Source of the DNA: Acidimicrobiia bacterium
Lineage (GTDB): Bacteria; Actinomycetota; Acidimicrobiia; Acidimicrobiales; Poriferisodalaceae
Assembly: GCA_022826045.1 (NCBI GenBank)
Contig: JAJDVQ010000028.1
Coordinates: 38,751 to 102,750 of the forward strand
Length of the DNA stretch: 64,000 bases
Direction: 5' to 3'
Every line of letters begins with the position of its first letter. The first letter of the stretch is position 1. The notes beneath the pieces were generated by a model that worked only from the letters and a program-made list of their open reading frames with translations, searched no databases and was not told the DNA's origin. A program made the translations under genes and the position numbers. Below are positions 10,058 to 18,244 of the stretch, one piece after another.

Positions 10058-10597
10058 TCAGTTTGAGGTGGCGCCGGTGAGGATCGAGATGATCTGCGGC
10101 GCGATATCGGCGGCAACCTTGGCCATGTTGTCCTCGCCGCTGCCCGCTACCGGGTGGGGAAGGCGGATGCGGGGGACCGTCGGCATGCCGGTGGCGTTGG
10201 CCACGAAGTCGCCCTGAGGCCAGAACGCATCGGTGACGAGTGCGATGGAGGGAATGCCCGCTCGGGCGGTGGTGATGCTGTCACGCACGGTGCCAGATGT
10301 GCAGCTGCCTCAATGGCCGTACGCGGCGATCACCGCACCGCACTCGGAGCTGATGTCGCTGAGCATGCCCTCGCCGACAACCGACGAAGCGTCGCCCTTG
10401 TCGTAACGGTTGAACGACGCCGACGGCAGCCGCTCGGCCAGTGCCTTCTCGACGTGGTCGAGAAAGCGGACGCTGTCGGGGAAGCCATTGGCGACCAGGC
10501 CGATCGTGATCGGCTGGTCGAGCGGCGTGCTGAGCGTGTAGGGCTCGGGCGCAGTCTTGGCCTCGCCTCGCGGATCGTGGAAGGTGAGGGTGCTCAT
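10058..10597 (-). CDS. UGSC-family selenoprotein with in-frame TGA (Sec96)
   Basis: Read as 179 aa with selenocysteine at codon 96 (TGA at 10312-10310). Upstream of it the frame gives MSTLTFHDPRG to CGAVIAAYGH; then U-G-S-C-T-S-G-T-V-R-D and 80 further in-frame residues to the stop at 10058. The motif is exactly that after which the UGSC (seleno)protein family is named. The part after Sec (AGIPSIALVTDAF, RIRLPHPVAG) also recalls the Sec regions of glycine/proline reductase B subunits, suggesting a redox or reductase role (inference). A candidate SECIS hairpin follows the TGA. A conventional gene finder would split or truncate it. It lies 70 nt after the nitrile hydratase accessory gene on the same strand. 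Confidence 0.88.
10275..10312 (-). promoter_or_regulatory. Candidate bacterial SECIS hairpin after the Sec UGA
   Basis: On the minus strand, 25 nt after the UGA, GUGC (10288-10285) can pair with GCAU (10278-10275) around a six-base loop GUGACA whose first base is G. UGG/CCA further out can extend the stem below an internal loop. Distance, short upper stem and an early loop G agree with known bacterial SECIS rules. An alternative stem GCAC/GUGC with a 10-base loop starts closer to the UGA. No folding energy was calculated. Confidence 0.5.
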
Positions 10598-10667
10598 GGG
10601 TCCAGTCTGACACCCGCGCCGCACGCGCGCGTGCTGTGCGGCGTCGCCGGCTCGTCGAGCATGCGGC

Positions 10668-11009
10668 TCAGTGGTCGTGGCCGGCGGGACGGGAAGCGTA
10701 TGCGGCGGCCCGATCGGCAACTGCATCGCCGCTCAGCAGGCCGCGCTCGCCGACGGCGTGCTCGAGCGCTGTCAGCCAGCACCGGTAGTAGTCCCACGGC
10801 TCAGCCGCTTCGTCGCTATCGACGGGCGTCTCGGCCTCGGCGATCGCTTCGATGAGGTGCTCGCGGAACTGGTCCCAGGTGAAGTGACTGCCATCGACGA
10901 GGTCGGCCGCCACACCGAACGCACGCGCCTGCCATGGCTCAGAAAAAACCAACTCGCCGTTGTCCCTCGGGGGAGCAGCAGTGCTGCCCTCCAGCAGGTC
11001 GATGCTCAT
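10668..11009 (-). CDS. Nitrile hydratase accessory/activator protein
   Basis: A 113-aa protein resembling the small activator encoded with cobalt nitrile hydratases, itself related to the beta-subunit N-terminus. Matching segments are FSEPWQARAFGVAADLVDG, FTWDQFREHLIEAI and YYRCWLTALEHAVGERGLL. Family members deliver metal to, or mature, the alpha subunit. It starts at ATG 11009, 18 nt after the alpha gene. The beta-alpha-activator order is the standard one for cobalt-type enzymes in actinobacteria. Confidence 0.85.
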   Translation of the reverse strand: MSIDLLEGSTAAPPRDNGELVFSEPWQARAFGVAADLVDGSHFTWDQFREHLIEAIAEAETPVDSDEAAEPWDYYRCWLTALEHAVGERGLLSGDAVADRAAAYASRPAGHDH

Positions 11010-11027
11010 GGAGTTTGCGCCGCCCGA

Positions 11028-11654
11028 CTACTCGCCAGCAGGATCGGCGACCCGAGCCACGCCGATCATCGAATCGCGCGTCACCAGCTCTGCCAGGCGT
11101 TCGACGGGCCATCCGTCGGTGCCTGCTGGCCGCTCGGGCAGCACCAGGAATCGGGTCTCAGAGCTGGAATCCCAGATGCGCACTTCGGTGCTCGGGTCGA
11201 GTTCGAGGCCCATCTCGGCCAGTACGGCCCGGGGCTCGCGCACCACGCGTGCCCGGTACTCGGGGCTCTTGTACCAGTTGGGCGGCAGGCCCAGCAGCGC
11301 CCACGGGTAGCACGAGCACAGCGTGCACACGACCACGTTGTGAACGCCTGGCGTGTTGGCCTTGACCTCAATGTGCTGGATCTCTGCCCCCCGAATGCCG
11401 AGTTCGGCTACAACGCCGTCGGCGTCGGCCAGCAGGCGACTGGCGAGCGCGGGGTCGGTCCATGCGTGTGCTACCAACTCGGCCCCGATCATCGGGCCGA
11501 TGTCGTGCTCGTAACGCTGGATCGTCGCGTCAATGCGGGCGCGGTCGGCAAGTCCCTTCTCCACGAGCAGGTCTTCGAGCGCTTCGACGCGGATCTCGGG
11601 CGACGAGGCGTCGAGGTCATGATGCGGGTGTCCGTGCCCGTGGTCATCGTGCAT
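11028..11654 (-). CDS. Nitrile hydratase alpha subunit, cobalt type
   Basis: A 208-aa catalytic subunit. The metal claw VCTLCSCYPW (about 109-118) has the C-T-L-C-S-C pattern of low-spin Co(III) enzymes; the second and third Cys are normally oxidised to sulfinate and sulfenate. It hydrates a nitrile to the amide; a related hydrolase activity such as thiocyanate hydrolysis cannot be excluded. The N-terminus is His-rich (MHDDHGHGHPHHD). The start is ATG 11654, with GGGAG nine bases upstream; an upstream frame to 11714 would overlap the beta gene. It is the second gene of the operon. Confidence 0.9.
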   Translation of the reverse strand: MHDDHGHGHPHHDLDASSPEIRVEALEDLLVEKGLADRARIDATIQRYEHDIGPMIGAELVAHAWTDPALASRLLADADGVVAELGIRGAEIQHIEVKANTPGVHNVVVCTLCSCYPWALLGLPPNWYKSPEYRARVVREPRAVLAEMGLELDPSTEVRIWDSSSETRFLVLPERPAGTDGWPVERLAELVTRDSMIGVARVADPAGE

Positions 11655-11680
11655 GAATTCGTTCTCCCACTCGCTGCGGG

Positions 11681-12463
11681 TCAACCCGCACCGTTCGTCG
11701 GGTTCAGATAGCACTCATAGAGGTCGACATAGACCGATGTGTTCGGCTCCGCGTTGTCGCCCCACAGCGTCTGGGCGTCGTAGCCGACGCAGTAGACGTG
11801 CTGCGGTCGCTCGCCTAGGTCGTGGGCCGTGCTGTCTGGGAGCACCTCTGCGGGATGCAGCTTGACCACAGTGCCCGGCTTGTCCACGACGTACGCAGGC
11901 AGTCGTGTGTGGCCAGGCTGAGGGGCGGCAGGTGCTGCCACCCGGTCACCCACTGCGAATCGTGGTTCCGGGGCCAGATCGCGGCGGACACCGCGCTGAT
12001 GAGGCGGCGGCACTGGGACATCTGGCGGGAGCAGTGCTGGATCTCTAGCGAACGTCGGGGCCGCCCGACCGATGGGCGACGACCGGTGCTGAAGTTCGCG
12101 GTTCGCTCCACGGTTCAGTGCAGAGGCCATCTCGTCGGGGCTGATCACGCCGTACTCGGCCAACAAGAGCTCGAAGCCAGCGAGCCAGCGGCCGTAATAG
12201 CCGTGATCGAAGTAGTCGTCGGGGTGGAGGCGCTCGAGCGCATACCGGAACTCACCAGGGCGCTGCGCTGAGGCCGCCGTGACAGCGCCGAGCAGGCCGA
12301 AGACACGCCGCTCCCAAGCGGCGTGGAACGGCGGCTCGTCCGACTCGTAGGGCACACGGCCCCATCCGTGAGCTCCCCCGAGATCGTGAACCCCAGGCCA
12401 CGTGGAATTCGGCTCGACGGAGTTGGGGTCGGCGGCACTGAGCTCGCCGGCATCGGGATGCAT
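11681..12463 (-). CDS. Nitrile hydratase beta subunit
   Basis: A 260-aa beta subunit. The N-terminal signature GVHDLGGAHGWGRV and the helical part DYFDHGYYGRWLAGFELLL are followed by a proline-rich linker and the C-terminal SH3-like barrel (RFAVGDRV to VYVDLYECYLNP). It forms the heterodimer with alpha and completes the metal site. About 26 residues precede the usual family start, so the true start may lie downstream of ATG 12463. It is the first gene of the seven-gene minus-strand operon; 120 bp separate it from the divergent nucleotidase gene, so the promoter should lie there. Confidence 0.88.
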   Translation of the reverse strand: MHPDAGELSAADPNSVEPNSTWPGVHDLGGAHGWGRVPYESDEPPFHAAWERRVFGLLGAVTAASAQRPGEFRYALERLHPDDYFDHGYYGRWLAGFELLLAEYGVISPDEMASALNRGANRELQHRSSPIGRAAPTFARDPALLPPDVPVPPPHQRGVRRDLAPEPRFAVGDRVAAPAAPQPGHTRLPAYVVDKPGTVVKLHPAEVLPDSTAHDLGERPQHVYCVGYDAQTLWGDNAEPNTSVYVDLYECYLNPTNGAG

Positions 12464-12583
12464 CGCGGAACAGCTTTGCACTTCGGGCGCCGACGGCCGC
12501 GACCATGGCGGCCGCTCCGACCGACCTCGAGACGCCGTCCCGTCCAACCGGGCCGATCAGGCGCCGGTTGTTAGGTTGCTGGA

Positions 12584-13234
12584 GTGCCTGCGTTTGTGCT
12601 TGCAGTGGACCTCGACGGCGTGTGCGGGAAGCACACCGAGGCCTTCCGCCGCGTTGTGGCCGCCGAACGCGGAGTTGCGGAGGACTCGCTGCCGCTTGTT
12701 CGCGGCTGGAACTTCAGCGAGTGGGGCCTCGCCGATGGCGAGTTCGAGGAGCTGCATCGCATCGCCGTGATCGATTACCGCATGTTCCGTGAGATGGAGC
12801 CGATGGAGGGGTGCTCTGAGGCGCTGTGGCGGCTGTCCGACGCCGGCGTGTGGATACGGATCGTCACCCACCGCCTGTATGTGAGCTGGGGCCACCGCGT
12901 GACGGTGAGCGACACGGTCGAGTGGCTCGACCGCGAGCGCATCCCCTATCGCGATATCTGCTTCGTGGCCGACAAGGCGATGGTGAACGCTGACGCCTAT
13001 ATCGAGGACGCTCCCCACAACGTGATCGACATCCGTGCCGCAGGCGGGTACGCGATCACCTTCGACCAGCCCTACAACTCCCAGGTGGAAGGACCACGGG
13101 CCCACGACTGGGCCGAAGCCGAAGAGATGGTGGTGGAGTTGCTGACGGAGCACAGCGGCTACGTCTCGCGCCCGCTGCCCGGCATGGACGCCGGTTCGGA
13201 TCGCCTGGAGTTGCGCACCCGGGACACCGCGTAG
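12584..13234 (+). CDS. HAD-superfamily 5'-nucleotidase, NT5C-like
   Basis: A 216-aa HAD hydrolase. Motif I is VDLDGVC, where the first Asp would be the nucleophile. Motif II is the Thr of IRIVTHRL, and late acidic residues in YIEDAPHN fit motif IV. The layout matches cytosolic deoxyribonucleotidases of the NT5C type, which remove phosphate from (deoxy)nucleoside monophosphates. It starts at GTG 12584 with only weak ribosome-site similarity. The NUDIX gene follows 9 nt later, so a shared nucleotide-sanitation role is possible. Confidence 0.75.
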   Translation: MPAFVLAVDLDGVCGKHTEAFRRVVAAERGVAEDSLPLVRGWNFSEWGLADGEFEELHRIAVIDYRMFREMEPMEGCSEALWRLSDAGVWIRIVTHRLYVSWGHRVTVSDTVEWLDRERIPYRDICFVADKAMVNADAYIEDAPHNVIDIRAAGGYAITFDQPYNSQVEGPRAHDWAEAEEMVVELLTEHSGYVSRPLPGMDAGSDRLELRTRDTA

Positions 13235-13243
13235 ACCGGCCGC

Positions 13244-14059
13244 ATGACCGATTCCCCCACAGCACCGCCCGCGCCGATCGACGCGGCGACCGTCGTCGTC
13301 TTGCGCAACGGCACGCCCGCTGCTGCGCCAGGTCACGGATTTGACCCTGCGGCAAGCGACGCCCGAGCCCACATCGAGGTGCTCATGCTCCGGCGCAACT
13401 CACGGGGCTTCTTCGGCGGCATGTGGGTGTTCCCCGGCGGCCGGGTGGATCCGCCGGACCGTGACACGCCCGGCGACGTGGTGGCCGAGTGCGATCCTCG
13501 CACCGCTGCCGGTCCCCAAGGCCCGTTCACTGCCGATCGACGCGGGTATCGCACTGCCACGGTGCGCGAGGCCTCCGAGGAAGCCGGCATCGACCTGTCG
13601 TCGGCCGAGCTCGTGCACTTCGCCCACTGGGTGCCGCCGCCGATCCGGCCCAAGCGATTCTCGACGCACTTCTTCGTGTGCGCGGCGCCGGACGGTCTGG
13701 GCGCCATACGCGTCGACGGCAGCGAGATCCTGGACTACGCTTGGGTCTCGCCCGCAGCGGCGCTGGCCCGGCGAGCCGTCGGCGAGATCGAGTTCGTCAC
13801 GCCCACGTTCGTGACGCTCACCTGGCTGTCGGGCTTCACCCGCGCCGCCGACGTGCTGGCGTCGGTGGACGGGCACACCTGCTATCACACCGAGATCATC
13901 CGGGCGCCGGAGTCCGATCCTGGCCACGTCGCCGTGTATGTCGGCGATGCGGCCTTCCCCGATGGCGACCTCGCCGCCCCCGGCCCACGCCGACGATGCG
14001 TCATGGTCCGCTCCGGCTGGTGCTGGGAGGAGCACGACGGCACCGCCGCCGTGGCTTAG
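13244..14059 (+). CDS. NUDIX hydrolase
   Basis: A 271-aa NUDIX protein. The Nudix box is split by a long insertion: GGRVDPPD, about 40 residues, then TVREASEEAGIDL carrying the RExxEExGI core. This insertion and total length resemble NUDT19-like CoA or nucleotide diphosphatases more than short MutT proteins. It would cleave an X-linked diphosphate with Mg2+; the substrate is unknown. The ATG at 13244 follows the nucleotidase stop closely. Its stop overlaps the converging phosphatase gene by 4 nt. Confidence 0.8.
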   Translation: MTDSPTAPPAPIDAATVVVLRNGTPAAAPGHGFDPAASDARAHIEVLMLRRNSRGFFGGMWVFPGGRVDPPDRDTPGDVVAECDPRTAAGPQGPFTADRRGYRTATVREASEEAGIDLSSAELVHFAHWVPPPIRPKRFSTHFFVCAAPDGLGAIRVDGSEILDYAWVSPAAALARRAVGEIEFVTPTFVTLTWLSGFTRAADVLASVDGHTCYHTEIIRAPESDPGHVAVYVGDAAFPDGDLAAPGPRRRCVMVRSGWCWEEHDGTAAVA

Positions 14060-14574
14060 GCGCTGCGCAGCCCGCGCACTCGCGGAACGAGACGCTCGAT
14101 CTGATGCTCCTGAGGCGGACCGTCGGGGCCGCCGCCGGGTCGGGCAGCGCGAAAGTCAATCGCTGCCTGGGCGGGCTCGGCGCCGAACGCCACCATCGCC
14201 AGAATGCCGATCACCGACGTGCGCGCCATGCCTGCCCCGCAGTGCACGAGCACACCGTCGCCGCTGTCGAGAGAGCCGACGACTTCGCGCACCACGTCGA
14301 GCACCGCATCGTCGGCCGTGACACCGCCGTCGGGCGTGGGCAGCCACAGCGCACGCGGGCTGTCGGTATCGCCCACATGGGCGTCGAGCCATTCGCTGTA
14401 TGCGGGATAGCGCAGTTCGATCTCGCGATCGGTCAGCATGCATGCCAGCGTCGATGCCCCCACTCGGTCGAGCGCAGCCTGGGGATCGGGTCCGACGGCG
14501 GAGAAGTTCGTGACGAACAGTCGGCCTCGTGCCGGCGGCGACGGCAGCGGGACTTCGTCGATGCGGTGCTGCAC
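14056..14574 (-). CDS. Dual-specificity/tyrosine phosphatase-like protein
   Basis: A 172-aa protein with a Cys-based phosphatase loop HCGAGMARTS (matching HCxxGxxR[ST]) about two thirds along, and a plausible general-acid Asp region before it. Such enzymes dephosphorylate proteins or small molecules through a phosphocysteine intermediate. A GTG at 14574 is the likely start, 8 nt after the stop of the preceding minus-strand gene. It forms the end of a three-gene unit with the two tandem paralogues, suggesting a common function that cannot be named. Confidence 0.75.
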   Translation of the reverse strand: MQHRIDEVPLPSPPARGRLFVTNFSAVGPDPQAALDRVGASTLACMLTDREIELRYPAYSEWLDAHVGDTDSPRALWLPTPDGGVTADDAVLDVVREVVGSLDSGDGVLVHCGAGMARTSVIGILAMVAFGAEPAQAAIDFRAARPGGGPDGPPQEHQIERLVPRVRGLRSA

Positions 14575-14582
14575 GGCGCGAG

Positions 14583-15734
14583 CTACGAGTCGCCTCTGCG
14601 GAACCTCGCGAAGCGACGCTTCGGTTCCTCGGGTGGCTCAGGCAGCGGCGGCCATGCCTCGGCCAGCTCCTCCTGACCGGAGCGGCGCACGGCTTCGAGC
14701 TCGTCGCGGCTGTAGGGCTCCGGTCGAGGGTCGAGCGCCCGGTAGCGGGCCTCCGCGCTGGCGAAGTTGTCGTCAGTGATCAAGCCGTCGATCAGCGTGG
14801 CCGGCTCCCAGGCCTCACGCGGGCCCAGGTAGATGTAGCCGTCGGCCACATCGCGCAGCCGCAGCGAGCTCTCCGCTCCGTCAGTCGAGCCCGTCACCTC
14901 TGTCATGGCGACGCTGCCGAGCGTGGACGCGGCCAAGTCCAGACCGAAGCTCACCTCGGTGCTGCCCCTGCCCTCAGGGGATCGAGTCACGAGTTCCTCG
15001 ACCCGCTCGGTTGCCGCCGTGTCGGCGATGGTCCCGTGAATGACGACCCTCCGGCAGCCGTCGCCCATCCAGCGCCACAGGAGGTTCCCCACCGATGTCG
15101 TCGGCTTGCCGCCGGCCCATTCGATGAGCCTGGTCGTGGTGGCGGTGACGTTCATGTACACCAGCGCCCGCTCGCCCGATCGCAGCACCTCTGCGGTGAG
15201 CACGCTGGCAGCGTGGAATGCGGACATGTCGCGGTAGTGCCCGCCGAGCCACCAGTTCCGCAGGCCCTCCTCGGCAGCCGAACGGCCGTCGAGCAAGGCG
15301 GGATCCTCCACGTAGGTGGGCAACCCCAGCGCGACCATCCGGATAGGCCTGCGGTCGGCGTCACGGCGCTGCTCGGCCTGGTTGTGCTCCCAGACAGCAC
15401 GCAGGACATCGGCATATTCCTGGTAGCCGAATCCGGCGCCGAGCAGATCGACGAACAGGTCGGCGCAGGCCCGCTCGTCCCACTCGGGTGCGTCAACCAG
15501 CGCGTCGAGCTCGGCTTGGCGGCGAGAGTTGGTGTACTCCCAGGCCAGGTTGGCGATGCCCTGGTCGGCCAGCTCGCTCAGCGCCCCGGCCAGGAACCCG
15601 AGGTGCTGGCGCACCCCGACCTGGTCGCCGAGCATCACGATCTGGTGGCGTCCGCAGATGTCGCCGAGGTACTCGGCGGGAGACTGGAGCGCGGACGCGG
15701 GCCGCTCGTCGTCGGTGGGGGCTTCGGATGGCAC
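14583..15734 (-). CDS. Paralogue 2 of a tandem pair, possible EreA/ChaN-like fold
   Basis: A 383-aa soluble protein I do not recognise with certainty. Its first half aligns well by eye with the next gene upstream: YLGDICGRHQIVMLGDQ, WEYTNSRRQAELDAL and YADVLRAVWEHNQ against YVSDLFERHQVVFVGHH, MEYACVDDQARLDAV and YLDVLSAVWEVNR. The G-D/H then Glu-Tyr arrangement recalls erythromycin-esterase or ChaN/Tiki-type hydrolases, but the link is weak. The C-terminus is Pro/Arg-rich. It lies 57 nt after paralogue 1 and 8 nt before the phosphatase. Confidence 0.6.
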   Translation of the reverse strand: MPSEAPTDDERPASALQSPAEYLGDICGRHQIVMLGDQVGVRQHLGFLAGALSELADQGIANLAWEYTNSRRQAELDALVDAPEWDERACADLFVDLLGAGFGYQEYADVLRAVWEHNQAEQRRDADRRPIRMVALGLPTYVEDPALLDGRSAAEEGLRNWWLGGHYRDMSAFHAASVLTAEVLRSGERALVYMNVTATTTRLIEWAGGKPTTSVGNLLWRWMGDGCRRVVIHGTIADTAATERVEELVTRSPEGRGSTEVSFGLDLAASTLGSVAMTEVTGSTDGAESSLRLRDVADGYIYLGPREAWEPATLIDGLITDDNFASAEARYRALDPRPEPYSRDELEAVRRSGQEELAEAWPPLPEPPEEPKRRFARFRRGDS

Positions 15735-15791
15735 CGCCCATGAGTCTGCCCGCTTTGGGGTCCGAAGCTGACAGCCGGCCGGCCGGAACCG

Positions 15792-16973
15792 CTAGAGCAC
15801 CTGTGTCCAGGCCAGCTCTGCTGCGGCGGCTGTCGCGGTGACCGCGGCCTCGAAGTCCCCTGCGGTGGATCGGACATCGCGCAGACCCGGGTCGAGCGCG
15901 TACCGCCGCGCGTGCTCCACGTGCATCGTCGGCACCGGCTCGGGAAGCGGGGTGGGCGCCCGCCGCTCGTAGTCGCGTTCGAGGTAGATCCAGCCGCTGG
16001 CCAGCCCGCCGAGCGGTTCGCGGTCGAGGCTGGTGGTGCACCCCAGCCGGGCGGGCGGGCCCCGGTCGACGTCGAACGCGAGCGGCACTTCGAGGTCGTC
16101 GTTCAGCGCGAACACGGTGTCGAGCACGCCGTCGGCGGCCAGCGCGTAGTCGCACAGTTCACCGTCGGCGGGCAGCGCCTCGTGGACCAGCACGGTGACC
16201 GCGCGGTCCGCGATGGCCTCGTACACGCGATTGGCAGCGCCCACCACCCGTCCGTCGACGACTTCGGCGTCGATGGCGTCCCACACCTGGTGCGGGCGCC
16301 GCCGCACCCGCGTGAGGGCATGGGCGGTGCGTGTCAGCACGAGCGCGCGATGACCGGGCTCGACCACCTCGCTCAGCAGCACCTCGCTCATGTGCTGCGA
16401 TACCGGGCCGCGGTCGCGCAGGTGCGGCCACGCATACGCGCTGCGCAGGTCGGCCGTGTCGGTGACTGCGTCGAGGTCCAAGTCGTAGTCCAGCCCCAGC
16501 ACTCGCATGGGGGCGGTGCCGGCGTCGGCGAAGCGACGGTTCACCTCCCACACCGCGCTCAGCACGTCGAGGTACTCGCGGTAGACGAAGTTGTGGCGGA
16601 TGCCCCAGCGAAGGAGCGCCTCGCGCGCGAGCACCTCGTCGAAACTGGCGCCGCAGACCACAGCGTCGAGCCGTGCCTGATCGTCGACGCAGGCGTATTC
16701 CATCGCCACGATGCCGACACCGGCGCGGTACGCCGCGGCGACCAAGTCTTGCAGAAACAGACCGGCGCGGCGGGTCGGGGTGTGGTGGCCCACGAAGACC
16801 ACCTGGTGGCGCTCGAACAGATCGCTGACGTAGGTGAGCGGGTCGCTGCCGTGGCTTCTCAGCCAGTCGGCCAGCTCGTCGAGCAGGACCGGCTGGATCG
16901 GCGGCAGCTCGCGGCGGTGCCGGTACAACGCGATCCGTTCGAGCAGTGCGGGGTCGCCTCGACGGTTCTCCAC
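15792..16973 (-). CDS. Paralogue 1 of a tandem pair, possible EreA/ChaN-like fold
   Basis: A 393-aa soluble protein, clearly homologous to the following gene over most of its length (shared YxxDLFxRHQ, MEY, YxDVLxAVWExN segments). It keeps a histidine-rich VFVGHHTPTR where the paralogue has VMLGDQVGVR, so the two copies differ at what would be the active-site loop of an EreA/ChaN-like hydrolase; one may have lost activity. The start is ATG 16973, only 32 bp from the divergent mshC start. Function is unknown. Confidence 0.6.
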   Translation of the reverse strand: MENRRGDPALLERIALYRHRRELPPIQPVLLDELADWLRSHGSDPLTYVSDLFERHQVVFVGHHTPTRRAGLFLQDLVAAAYRAGVGIVAMEYACVDDQARLDAVVCGASFDEVLAREALLRWGIRHNFVYREYLDVLSAVWEVNRRFADAGTAPMRVLGLDYDLDLDAVTDTADLRSAYAWPHLRDRGPVSQHMSEVLLSEVVEPGHRALVLTRTAHALTRVRRRPHQVWDAIDAEVVDGRVVGAANRVYEAIADRAVTVLVHEALPADGELCDYALAADGVLDTVFALNDDLEVPLAFDVDRGPPARLGCTTSLDREPLGGLASGWIYLERDYERRAPTPLPEPVPTMHVEHARRYALDPGLRDVRSTAGDFEAAVTATAAAAELAWTQVL

Positions 16974-17005
16974 CTGCTCTGACAGTACCGTGTCGGGCCG
17001 TGGGA

Positions 17006-18208
17006 ATGCGCTTGTACGACACCGCGCAGAAATCGGTCGTCGAGCTCGAGCTCGGCGATCACGTCGGCATGTACGTGTGCGGGATCACGCCCTATGACGC
17101 CACCCACCTGGGCCACGCCGCCACCTACCTGACCTATGACCTGCTGATCCGCCGGCTGGAAGATTTGGGCCACACGGTCACGATGGTGCGCAACTACACC
17201 GACGTGGACGACAGCATCCTGCCCAAGGCGGCCGAGCTCGGCGAGCACTACCTGTCGCTGGCCGAACGGGAGATCAATCGCTTCGAAGCCGACATGACGG
17301 CGCTGGGGACACGGTCGGCGGCGCACGAGCCACGGGCCACCCGATCCATCGACGACATGATCGCCATGATCGCTCAGCTGGTCGACGCCGGGCATGGATA
17401 TGTCTCCGGCGATCGTGTCTACTTCGACGTGAGCACGTTTCCCGAGTTCGGGAAGCTGTCGGGCTACAGCACCGAGGAGATGACGGCGCTCGCGGCGGAG
17501 CGCGGCGGCACGCCCGATGACCCACGCCAGCGCAACCCGCTCGACTTCGTGCTGTGGCAGGCCAGCGCAGGCGGCGAGCCCTCGTGGCCGTCGCCGTTCG
17601 GGCCGGGGCGGCCGGGCTGGCACATCGAGTGCTCTGCCATGGGCTACGCGGCGCTGGGCGAGACCTTCGACATCCATGGGGGAGGCGGCGACCTGATCTT
17701 TCCGCACCACGAGTGCGAGATCGCCCAGAGCGAGGCGGTGCATGGCGTCCCGCTGGCCCGCTACTGGATTCATGCAGGGCTGGTCTCCTACCAAGGGCAC
17801 AAGATGTCGAAGTCGCTCGGCAACCTCGTGTTCATCTCCGAGCTGCGGGCCCTCATCGACCCGCGGGCCATACGGCTGGCGCTGATGGCGCACCACTACC
17901 GCGGCGAATGGGAATGGTTCGACTCTGAAGGACTCGTCGGCCAGCGCGACCTGGACACGCTGGTGAGCGCCGCGAGCGGGGCGCCCCGAGGCGACGATGC
18001 TGCCCGAGGGTCATCGGGGCTGCTCGCGGAGGTGCAGGCTGTGCTCGATGACGATCTCAACGCACCGGCGGCGCACGCAGCGCTGCTCGACGCCGCGGCG
18101 ACGATCGAGCGTGGCGCCGCAGGCACCGCGCTGCGCTCGGAGCTGGCCGCTGCAGCGGCGCTGTGCGGCATCGACCTGGGCAGCCCACCCGTTGCAGGCG
18201 CTCCGTGA
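17006..18208 (+). CDS. mshC: Cysteine:GlcN-inositol ligase of mycothiol biosynthesis
   Basis: A 400-aa class I aminoacyl-tRNA synthetase-like ligase. The HIGH region reads [20 protein letters not shown] and the KMSKS motif is KMSKSLGN. The block [20 protein letters not shown] is characteristic of MshC rather than CysS, and the protein lacks the CysS anticodon-binding extension. MshC joins cysteine to glucosaminyl-inositol with ATP. The start is ATG 17006 (GTG 17000 is an alternative). Together with mca at 26321 it indicates a mycothiol-producing actinobacterium. Confidence 0.85.
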   Translation: MRLYDTAQKSVVELELGDHVGMYVCGITPYDATHLGHAATYLTYDLLIRRLEDLGHTVTMVRNYTDVDDSILPKAAELGEHYLSLAEREINRFEADMTALGTRSAAHEPRATRSIDDMIAMIAQLVDAGHGYVSGDRVYFDVSTFPEFGKLSGYSTEEMTALAAERGGTPDDPRQRNPLDFVLWQASAGGEPSWPSPFGPGRPGWHIECSAMGYAALGETFDIHGGGGDLIFPHHECEIAQSEAVHGVPLARYWIHAGLVSYQGHKMSKSLGNLVFISELRALIDPRAIRLALMAHHYRGEWEWFDSEGLVGQRDLDTLVSAASGAPRGDDAARGSSGLLAEVQAVLDDDLNAPAAHAALLDAAATIERGAAGTALRSELAAAAALCGIDLGSPPVAGAP

Positions 18209-18244
18209 GGCCGGGCTTGGGGCTGCTGGGATGAGGTCGGCGAG

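Noticed and set aside
17006..18208. Cysteinyl-tRNA synthetase
   Set aside because: The [17 protein letters not shown] and [13 protein letters not shown] blocks and the short C-terminus identify MshC.
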